From: CAYSEW01 sp964430245
GTDB lineage: Bacteria; Bacteroidota; Bacteroidia; Flavobacteriales_D; Parvicellaceae
Reading direction: 5' to 3'
Assembly (NCBI GenBank): GCA_964430245.1
Contig: CAYSEW010000021.1
Coordinates: 1 to 52,254, forward strand
DNA length: 52,254 nt
Position numbers and translations under genes: made by a program. The notes beneath the pieces were generated by a model. It saw only the letters and a program-made list of their open reading frames with translations. It did not search any database and was not told the DNA's origin. Shown here piece after piece: positions 44,677 through 51,229 of the stretch; within the stretch, counting starts at the first letter, position 1, and the number at the start of each line of letters is the position of its first letter.

Positions 44677-44903
44677 TGGAAAATACGGTCATATTAAAAT
44701 CAACTATTACTTGTCCTAAATGCGGACATCAAAAAGAGGAAACCATGCCTACTGATGCTTGTCAATATTTTTATGATTGTGAGAATTGTAAAGAAGTTCT
44801 CAAACCTATTAATAATGATTGTTGTGTCTATTGTTCTTATGGTACAGTTCCTTGTCCTCCAATTCAAGAGAACGGTAGTTGTGGAAGTGATTGTTGTTCT
44901 TAA
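44676..44903 (+). CDS. GDCCVxC-domain small cysteine-rich protein
   Basis: 75 residues with 12 cysteines: CPKC (13-16), DCENC (35-38), DCCVYCSYG (49-53) and a CC near the end (73-74). This matches the small proteins that accompany MerTP genes in Bacteroidota and related groups; they are thought to bind metal, but their role is not shown. The ATG overlaps the merTP stop by one base. An island repeat begins at its 3' end. Confidence 0.88.
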   Translation: MENTVILKSTITCPKCGHQKEETMPTDACQYFYDCENCKEVLKPINNDCCVYCSYGTVPCPPIQENGSCGSDCCS

Positions 44904-44944
44904 AGAAAGAATAATTTTTTCTAAAATACTCGTATTCATTAAAA
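44900..44944 (+). repeat. Island repeat copy B
   Basis: Bases 44900-44922 are identical to 49493-49515 (TTAAAGAAAG followed by AATAATTTTTTCT). The following 22 bases match copy A (43322-43343) apart from about three positions. It lies between two convergent genes, so its quasi-palindrome and T-run could also act as a weak terminator. Confidence 0.6.
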
Positions 44945-44947
44945 TCA

Positions 44948-45643
44948 TTATGAGTAACTAGAAATTACTAGCTCGTATAACTGCTGATATTTCTCTACGA
45001 ATATTGTACGTTTCTTTACTGAAATAAGACCTTCTTCTCTAAACTCCTTCAGTAGTTTGCCTAAACTTTCTCTAGCTGTGCCGATAATATTCGATAAATC
45101 TTCTCGGGATAATGTTATACCCATGTTTTCCGATGAATCGGAATTAAACCGCTGATCAAGAATCAATAAATAAAGAGCAAAACGGACTCGTAATGACTTT
45201 TGAGCCAAAACTGTAATAGTGTTGACCAATACTCCAAATTCATGGCTCATATTTTGAATTAGAGATTGTTTTAATGATGGAATCTGTTCCATTAAATTCA
45301 GAAAGTTATCTGCACTTATAAACATGGTTTTACAATCAATAATAGCTTCGCAGGAATCCTCATATCGCTCATTGCATAGTAGCGCATGATATCCAATTAG
45401 ATCGCCTTTTTTGTAGATATAAAAGATTTGTTGTTTACTGTCAACACCTGTTTTATAAATTTTAGCTTTTCCTTCTACTAAAAGGAATACACCTGTTGAA
45501 ATACCTTCCTCATAAAAAAGCATTGCACCTTTTTTAAATGAGACAGGTTCCATAACCTTCTGAACAATATTGCTTTCTTCAGAACTCAAGTTTTCAAAAA
45601 TGGCATTGCTATTGAATTCGAATTTTGCTAGTAGGTGTTTCAT
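44948..45643 (-). CDS. Crp/Fnr-family transcriptional regulator
   Basis: 231 residues: cyclic-nucleotide-type beta-barrel (about 20-125, with GVFLLVEGKAKIYKTG and KKGDLIGYHALL), dimer helix (about 130-162) and winged HTH (about 175-208: LSREDLSNIIGTARESLGKLLKEF). There is no Fnr-type iron-sulfur cysteine set, and the cAMP-binding signature is weak, so the ligand is unknown. It is divergent from the SulP part of the island and convergent with the metal cassette; it might control either. Confidence 0.88.
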   Translation of the reverse strand: MKHLLAKFEFNSNAIFENLSSEESNIVQKVMEPVSFKKGAMLFYEEGISTGVFLLVEGKAKIYKTGVDSKQQIFYIYKKGDLIGYHALLCNERYEDSCEAIIDCKTMFISADNFLNLMEQIPSLKQSLIQNMSHEFGVLVNTITVLAQKSLRVRFALYLLILDQRFNSDSSENMGITLSREDLSNIIGTARESLGKLLKEFREEGLISVKKRTIFVEKYQQLYELVISSYS

Positions 45644-45741
45644 CTTCTTTATTTTATTAAAATGTAGTAATAATTACATATTTTATATATATAAGATAGT
45701 AACAAATGTAATAATTAATACGTTTATTTGTGTGATAAGTT

Positions 45742-46074
45742 ATGATAATTAACAAAATGTCCATATTTACTTTTATTCTTGGCGTGTTCTTTTTGCTTGC
45801 CCAAAACGATCATTCTTTCTTTCTCAAAGAATCAGAGAGAGAAATGAATCGTTGTGAAGAAACCACGGACAGTGATGATATAAGAGAAAAGGATGGAAAG
45901 TCTCTTGAATACAAATTTTCTACTGATGACGATAACTCTTCTGGGGTTATCCCTAACGCTAAGAGTTTCTCCGTCATACATAATTTAGTTTTTAAACTTC
46001 CTCTCTACTTAAAATACATTTCAAACCATGCCGCATTTTATCTGCTGTATTGCTGTCTTCGCATTCCCATCTAA
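45742..46074 (+). CDS. Doubtful small secreted protein upstream of the SulP gene
   Basis: 110 residues. The N-terminus (Met-Ile-Ile-Asn-Lys-Met-Ser, then IFTFILGVFFLLAQND) looks like a signal peptide; the middle is highly charged (runs of Glu and Asp, including DDD), and the end is hydrophobic. It ends 95 bases before the chosen SulP start. The signal-like N-terminus and position make it possible; lack of any family and odd composition weigh against it. It may be a remnant. Confidence 0.3.
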   Translation: MIINKMSIFTFILGVFFLLAQNDHSFFLKESEREMNRCEETTDSDDIREKDGKSLEYKFSTDDDNSSGVIPNAKSFSVIHNLVFKLPLYLKYISNHAAFYLLYCCLRIPI

Positions 46075-46169
46075 TTAGTTTAGCCCAAATTACTCCTAAA
46101 CTCTTTGTTTCCATGAGAACAGAGGGAATAGGCGCACTCTATTCTTTAGTTAAATCAATTAAAAAAGTT

Positions 46170-47906
46170 ATGAATACAAGACAACATATATTTCAATATT
46201 TAAAACGTGATGCACTAGCAGGAACAGTGGCTGGTGTGATGGCAGTTCCCCTAACCGTAGGGATTTGTTTAATGTCAGATTATCCTGTAATGACAGGACT
46301 ATATACGGTAATTTTTGCAGGAGTAGTAAGTTTCGTTACTTATTTATTTAAACCTGGGAATTATACTGGAATGCCTGGAGTAGCAGCAGGTTTAGCTCCT
46401 GCTTTAGCTCTTGGGGTAGCTACATTTGGTATGGAAAATATGCCATTTGTAATACTGCTCACAGCTATTTTTCAGATCGTAGTTTGGAAATTTAGATTAG
46501 AAAAGTACATTCTAAGGTTAGTACCTCATTATTTGGTAGAAGGGTTATTGGCAGGAGTTGGTCTAAAAATAGCCCTGAAATTTGTCCCCTTTTTGTTTGA
46601 GTTACAAGCTAATGAACTTCACAATTTTAGCGACTGGCTGCACGTAGATTGGCTAAATTTCGACAGGGATAAAGTGGTGATTTTATCTCTTCTTTCATTC
46701 GGTCTTTTCGTTTTGTTGTATAGGTTTTACAAAAAGAAAATGCCTGCTTTACCTTATTTCGTAATTATGGCAACCAGTGTAGTAATGAGCTTTATTATAC
46801 CTCTACCTAAAATAGCAATTGACTCTGTTCCATTTCAGTTAGCATTACCATTGCCACATTTTGATGGAATGCCAACAGGAGAAATTTCCATAACCTTACT
46901 AAAAATGGTGGGGTTTGCCATGATGTTAGGAACTATTGATGTGATTGAGCAGGTCATGAGTAATTTTGCTATAGAAAAGATGGATCCGATGGGAAGAAAA
47001 TGTAATACGAATAACAGCTTATTAGCCATTTGGATCGCTAACACAGGAGGTACATTTTTTGGTGGAATGACCAATTTAGATGGACTAGCAAAAAGTACCA
47101 CAAATACGGTTGCTGGAGCGATGACCAAACTCTCTAACCTATTTACTTCTTTATTCTTACTAATTGTGGTTCTCAACCCAATTGTGATTACCACTTTACC
47201 CGAATATGCATTGGGTATTATTATGGTGTACTCAGGATGGAAAATGATTGCGAACATTGCTCATGTGAGAGCAGAGGGTAGGTATGCCTTAATTCTAGCA
47301 GGAGTTTGTGGACTGCTCGTATTCAAACTTGGAATATTTGAAGGACTATTGATTGTGCTATTTGGTCATGCCATTATTCAATACATTTTCATGAAGCGAT
47401 TAGGCAAAACAAATGCTGAAATCATAGGTCAGTTTAAAGCCTCTATTGGTGCAAAAGAAAAAATTGACCTTGACCAAGCAGATATGCTTAAAGAACCTGA
47501 TGTTCCTGTACTTAACAAGTGGTTGGCATTATTTAATGCCAAAGACTTAAATGGAATAGTAGAAATGTATGACAATAGTGCCATTCTAGTTCCTTCTTTT
47601 TCAACACGTATAAGAAAGACCACAGATGAGATAAGAGACTATTATCAAACCTTGTTTGAATTAAATGGACTTAGCATTGAACGTGAAGATGTCGTTTTAA
47701 ACAAGAGTAGTCACCTGAGAATAGATTCTGGTCATTACAAGGTCTCATGGGAAGAACAAGGCATGAGAACCTCCCACAACCTTAGTTTTTTGATGGTGGT
47801 GGAGAATGAAAAGGTTATGGCACATCATAACAGTTTATTTTCTAACGATAGTGTTTCTATTTCTCGATGGGTAGATGAGAAAAAAGATGGGAATTATCTT
47901 CTTTAA
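46170..47906 (+). CDS. SulP-family anion transporter with C-terminal NTF2/SnoaL-like domain
   Basis: 578 residues from the ATG at 46170; the frame extends 40 codons further upstream but that part is not SulP-like, while MNTRQHIFQYLKRDALAG is the typical N-terminus. Residues about 12-425 hold 10 or more membrane helices with AGVMAVPLTVGICLMS, GMPGVAAGLAPALALG and NTGGTFFGGMTNLDGLAKS. The cytoplasmic C-terminus is not a STAS domain: from about residue 443 it reads NKWLALFNAKDLNGIVEMY, then ILVPSF, IRDYYQTLF and FLMVVENEKVMAHH, the pattern of NTF2-like (SnoaL/DUF4440/CaMKII-association) folds. Substrate (sulfate, bicarbonate or other anion) is not fixed. Confidence 0.87.
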   Translation: MNTRQHIFQYLKRDALAGTVAGVMAVPLTVGICLMSDYPVMTGLYTVIFAGVVSFVTYLFKPGNYTGMPGVAAGLAPALALGVATFGMENMPFVILLTAIFQIVVWKFRLEKYILRLVPHYLVEGLLAGVGLKIALKFVPFLFELQANELHNFSDWLHVDWLNFDRDKVVILSLLSFGLFVLLYRFYKKKMPALPYFVIMATSVVMSFIIPLPKIAIDSVPFQLALPLPHFDGMPTGEISITLLKMVGFAMMLGTIDVIEQVMSNFAIEKMDPMGRKCNTNNSLLAIWIANTGGTFFGGMTNLDGLAKSTTNTVAGAMTKLSNLFTSLFLLIVVLNPIVITTLPEYALGIIMVYSGWKMIANIAHVRAEGRYALILAGVCGLLVFKLGIFEGLLIVLFGHAIIQYIFMKRLGKTNAEIIGQFKASIGAKEKIDLDQADMLKEPDVPVLNKWLALFNAKDLNGIVEMYDNSAILVPSFSTRIRKTTDEIRDYYQTLFELNGLSIEREDVVLNKSSHLRIDSGHYKVSWEEQGMRTSHNLSFLMVVENEKVMAHHNSLFSNDSVSISRWVDEKKDGNYLL

Positions 47907-47918
47907 AGAAAAGATATA

Positions 47919-48002
47919 ATGGAGCTTAATAATTTAAGGACAGATATTCTGCAATTAACTGTGGTAAAAAATTTGAATCTTAAAAATAGAAAACATGATT
48001 AA
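47919..48002 (+). CDS. Possible 27-residue frame upstream of the next small gene
   Basis: It starts ATG at 47919, 12 bases after the SulP stop, and its TAA lies inside the first codons of the 47995 gene (8-base overlap). Such an overlap could couple translation, or the frame may be a chance or decayed piece. No similarity is recognised. Confidence 0.2.
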   Translation: MELNNLRTDILQLTVVKNLNLKNRKHD

Positions 48003-48189
48003 AACAATAAGAAAAATATTTTCAGGAAAAACAAGATCAAAACGGTCAAGTTTTGAGGATAACCTCTATCGAAACCTTCAATACAAAAGAAATCACATTC
48101 GATTTAATGCGGATATTTATGGAATAAAGAAAACTACGATTGATGATTTGGAACGGAAAATAATGGAGGAATTAGATTATAAAAAATGA
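47995..48189 (+). CDS. Small basic protein coupled to the permease gene
   Basis: 64 residues, Lys/Arg-rich at the N-terminus (IRKIFSGKTRSKRSSFEDNLYR) and ending in an acidic-basic helix (TIDDLERKIMEELDYKK). No membrane segment and no known family. The stop TGA overlaps the ATG of the APC permease by 4 bases, which supports a real gene translated together with it; perhaps an accessory to the permease or the SulP protein (inference). Confidence 0.5.
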   Translation: MIKTIRKIFSGKTRSKRSSFEDNLYRNLQYKRNHIRFNADIYGIKKTTIDDLERKIMEELDYKK

Positions 48190-49481
48190 ATAAATTAACC
48201 CGACCGAGAAAAAAGGATTTACGGCTTCCAGAACTCATTGCTATTGCTTTGGGTGGTATGGTAGGTGGTGGTATTTTCTCGATTTTGGGAATTTCCGTTG
48301 AGAAAGTTGGTAATGCTACTCCAATTGCTATACTCATAGGTGGAATTTTAGCCCTCTTTGCTTCCTACTCTTATGTAAAATTGGCTCTCTACTATAAGGA
48401 CGAAGGAGCCACTTACTCGTTCTTCAAGAAGACATTTCCGCAATCAAAGTATGCTGCTTCGGTTATCGGTTGGTTAATTGTATTTGGTTATATAAGCACT
48501 CTTGCACTTTATGCTTATACTTTCTCCTCATATCTTGGGAGTATCCTTCCTTTTGAAAATACTGCATGGATTAATAAGGTAATTGCAGGGACAGTAATTG
48601 GATTGTTTGCAGTAGTAAATATTGTTAGTGTTAAAGGAATGGGTAAAATGGAGGACGTATTAGTTTATTCGAAAATAATAATACTTCTGGTTGTTTCGGG
48701 TCTGCTGGCTGGTAAAGGAGATATTTCCAATATAACCCCTTTATTTAATAATGGGTTTTCTATTTCCACAATTTTAATTGTTGCTTCCATAACATTTGTC
48801 GCTTTTGAAGGTTTTCAACTAGTAATCCACGCATACAATGAAATGGATGAACCCGAAAAAAATATACCTCGTGCTATCTATAGTTCCATAGGGATTGCCT
48901 GTGTTCTGTATATTGTATTGTCGATAGGAGCATTGGTTACTATTCCGAAAGAACTAATTGTTCAGGACAAAGAGTTTGCACTTGCTTCAGGTACATCTGA
49001 TATTCTGGGGGATTTTGGATTGACAATAGTAATCTTTGGAGCATTACTAGCCACTTCAAGTGCAATTAGTGGAACAATATTTGGAGCTTCTCGATTGATG
49101 GCTGTCATAGCTAGTGATGGTTATTTTCCAAAAATTCTTAGCAATAGAATCAAAGGTTATATCCCCAATTATGCTATTTTAACAATGAGTGTATTGGCTT
49201 TTATACTCATTCTTTCAGGTGGTTTAGAAACAATTCTTGAATTTGGAAGTATCACTTTTATTATTGTGTCATTTTTAATGGCATATTCAAATTTTCGAAT
49301 TCGAGAAAAGACTAAAACAAATATTAAATATGCAATTGTAGCTATTCTGGGGTTGCTAATAGGATTAATTTCTATCATCTACTATGAAGCAACAACAGAA
49401 CCTGAGAAGATGCTCTTTATAATTGGACTTTATTTAATTTTGGGATTAGGCTCAGTAGTATATTGTAAATTGAAATCGTGA
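48186..49481 (+). CDS. APC-superfamily amino acid permease
   Basis: 431 residues with about twelve membrane helices. The opening LPELIAIALGGMVGGGIFSILG is the APC substrate/sodium-site helix with its GxG break, and FVAFEGFQLVIHAYNEMDEPEKNIPRAI is the typical helix 6 to loop region. ATSSAISGTIFGASRLMAVIASDGYFP is likewise typical. It imports or exchanges an amino acid or polyamine; the substrate is unknown. It is the last gene of the island and is followed by a repeat copy. Confidence 0.9.
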   Translation: MNKLTRPRKKDLRLPELIAIALGGMVGGGIFSILGISVEKVGNATPIAILIGGILALFASYSYVKLALYYKDEGATYSFFKKTFPQSKYAASVIGWLIVFGYISTLALYAYTFSSYLGSILPFENTAWINKVIAGTVIGLFAVVNIVSVKGMGKMEDVLVYSKIIILLVVSGLLAGKGDISNITPLFNNGFSISTILIVASITFVAFEGFQLVIHAYNEMDEPEKNIPRAIYSSIGIACVLYIVLSIGALVTIPKELIVQDKEFALASGTSDILGDFGLTIVIFGALLATSSAISGTIFGASRLMAVIASDGYFPKILSNRIKGYIPNYAILTMSVLAFILILSGGLETILEFGSITFIIVSFLMAYSNFRIREKTKTNIKYAIVAILGLLIGLISIIYYEATTEPEKMLFIIGLYLILGLGSVVYCKLKS

Positions 49482-49492
49482 CTCAGCAGGTG

Positions 49493-49515
49493 TTAAAGAA
49501 AGAATAATTTTTTCT
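49493..49515 (+). repeat. Island repeat copy C
   Basis: All 23 bases are identical to 44900-44922. It lies 12 bases after the permease stop. Its T-run suggests terminator activity, but the identity over 23 bases at a distance of 4.6 kb points to a shared origin. Confidence 0.65.
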
Positions 49516-49843
49516 CTCCCCTCTTTAGTCGGGCTCCCTATGCCCTCCTTTAAAAAAAAAGAAAACTGGCATTACCATACCCTGTTTTAAAGTGGCTTTT
49601 CCCCCACTCTCCCGAATACTCGGGATCGGGAGGAACGCAACTTTAACCAAAGCAAAGTAACATAACGCAGTACATTATAAGACAAATGTTCCTGAGGAAA
49701 GTCAAATAACTATATATTATATCTATATAATAATATTCTACTCTCTATAGCCAATCCTAAAATAAAAAGCTTTAAGTTTGCAATGGATTTAAGTTTTATC
49801 CTTGTTTATTCTTATAAACTAAAGTTTTTAACGAAAATTAGAG

Positions 49844-49871
49844 ACCTCTAGTATATGGCTGTATTAGAGGT
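49844..49871 (+). terminator. Hairpin with T-rich tail upstream of the CvfB-like gene
   Basis: ACCTCTA (49844-49850) and TAGAGGT (49865-49871) pair over 7 bp around a 14-base loop, followed by TTTGCTTTTT. It may end transcription from the island or act as a leader attenuator for the gene at 49927. Confidence 0.55.
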
Positions 49872-49926
49872 TTTGCTTTTTACACCACTACCATAATTCA
49901 ATTAATTTAGCATTACATTTACACAC

Positions 49927-50757
49927 ATGTTTGAAATAGGAAAATACACTACTTTAAAAGTTGACAGGTTCCAAACTCCTGGTGCCTTTTTAATAAATGA
50001 AAATGAAGACGACATTTTATTACCTAATAAATATGTTCCAACAGATCTTAAAATTGGAGATGAAATTAAAGTATTCATTTATTTAGACGGTGAAGAACGT
50101 CCAGTAGCAACTACTATTGACCCTGCTATTCAGTTAAATGATTATGCTGTTCTAAAAGCTAATAGCGTTAGTAAGATTGGTGCATTTATGGATTGGGGAC
50201 TTGAAAAAGATCTATTCATTCCATTTAGAGAACAAATTTCTAAAATACAAGAAGGAAATAAATATTTAGTTCATCTATTATTGGACCACCAAACCAATAG
50301 ATTATTTGGCACTACTAAATTAGATAAACACCTAAATGATGAAGAAATTACATTACAATTAAAAGATGAAGTTGATCTTATTATATGGACACGAACAGAT
50401 TTAGGAACTAAAGTTATTATCAATAAAAAATACCATGGGCTTTTATTTAATAACGAAATTTTTGAAGAGCTTGAATTAGGTCAGCAAATCAAGGGTTTTA
50501 TAAAAAAAATAAGACCTGATGGGAAAATTGATGTAACACTTCAAAAAATAAGCTATAAGAATATTGAGCCTAATGCAAAAAAAATTCTTCAACTATTAGA
50601 AAAAAGCAACGGCTTTATTTCTTTGAATGATCATAGTGATCCTGATATAATAAAATCATATTTAGGTATAAGTAAAAAATCATTTAAAAAAGCTTTAGGG
50701 AGCTTATATAAACAAAGAATTATATTGATCGAGAAAAAGGGAATTCGACTTAAATAA
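49927..50757 (+). CDS. S1 RNA-binding protein, CvfB/YitL-like
   Basis: 276 residues. S1-like beta-barrels occupy about 1-65 (YTTLKVDRFQTPGAFLINEN), 70-135 (AVLKANSVSKIGAFMDWGLEKDLFIPFREQ) and 150-212; a winged-helix domain ends the protein (about 218-276, ISKKSFKKALGSLYKQRIILIEKKGIRL). This is the CvfB architecture known from Staphylococcus, an RNA-binding regulator. The target RNA is unknown. The gene stands alone after the island flank and is followed by a ferredoxin after 10 bases. Confidence 0.88.
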   Translation: MFEIGKYTTLKVDRFQTPGAFLINENEDDILLPNKYVPTDLKIGDEIKVFIYLDGEERPVATTIDPAIQLNDYAVLKANSVSKIGAFMDWGLEKDLFIPFREQISKIQEGNKYLVHLLLDHQTNRLFGTTKLDKHLNDEEITLQLKDEVDLIIWTRTDLGTKVIINKKYHGLLFNNEIFEELELGQQIKGFIKKIRPDGKIDVTLQKISYKNIEPNAKKILQLLEKSNGFISLNDHSDPDIIKSYLGISKKSFKKALGSLYKQRIILIEKKGIRLK

Positions 50758-50767
50758 ATTTCAACAA

Positions 50768-51085
50768 ATGAGTTACATAATTGGCAGTAAATGTGTTGGT
50801 GTTTGCGATACAGTTTGTGTTGATGTTTGCCCTGTAGATTGCATTCATGGACCAATACATGTAGATCAATGTGCTGCAGAAGTACATGAAGATGGCTTTG
50901 ATCCTTCTGGAAAACAATTATATATAAATCCTGAGGATTGTATTGATTGTGGGGCCTGTTTGCCTGAATGTCCTGTCGATGCTATTTTTGAAGATGAACA
51001 AGACGCTATTGATGCAGGAGAAAAAGACTATGTTCATAAAAATTATAACTTTTTCAATATTTCAATCCCATCAAGCTATATTTAA
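50768..51085 (+). CDS. 4Fe-4S dicluster ferredoxin
   Basis: 105 residues, cytoplasmic. The second cluster is standard: CIDCGACLPECP (Cys58, 61, 64, 68). The first reads Cys9, 13, 17, 21 and 25, each four residues apart, whereas the 7Fe/8Fe ferredoxins have a CxxC pair here; the CPVDC (21-25) part is the same. A loop of about 30 residues separates the two clusters. It carries electrons, with unknown partners. It follows the CvfB-like gene by 10 bases. Confidence 0.9.
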   Translation: MSYIIGSKCVGVCDTVCVDVCPVDCIHGPIHVDQCAAEVHEDGFDPSGKQLYINPEDCIDCGACLPECPVDAIFEDEQDAIDAGEKDYVHKNYNFFNISIPSSYI

Positions 51086-51229
51086 TTTAATTTCATTGTT
51101 GTTTTAAATATTATTTATAGAAGCAACTATGAATAAATAACAGAGTTTATTAAACTGCTTAAACCAACTAAATTCAACTTATTATCGTCTTAATTTCACA
51201 CAGATATTTACCAATTAATTTAAAATTCG

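Larger units (their letters stand above)
49482..49926. other. Gene-free right flank of the island
   Basis: 445 bases with no credible gene. It contains island repeat copy C (49493-49515), a GC-rich patch with nested inverted repeats (CTCCCGA at 49609-49615 against TCGGGAG at 49626-49632, with CCCGA/TCGGG as an alternative stem) and a terminator-like hairpin (49844-49871). The last 70 bases presumably hold the promoter of the CvfB-like gene; TACATTTA near 49911 is one mismatch from the -7 consensus. Confidence 0.6.

Noticed and set aside
44700..44961. Frames on both strands over the GDCCVxC gene
   Set aside because: They are shadow frames with Thr/Ile/Val-rich low-complexity content over a clear cysteine-rich gene.
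46050..46169. 40-codon N-terminal extension of the SulP frame
   Set aside because: It has no SulP-like sequence, overlaps another possible frame, and a well-placed ATG opens the conserved N-terminus at 46170.
46835..47257. 140-codon minus-strand frame inside the SulP gene
   Set aside because: It is antisense to conserved transporter helices and is a composition artefact.
49609..49632. GC-rich nested inverted repeat considered as a terminator
   Set aside because: It has no T-run on either side and no gene ending close by, so it is listed only as part of the flank.
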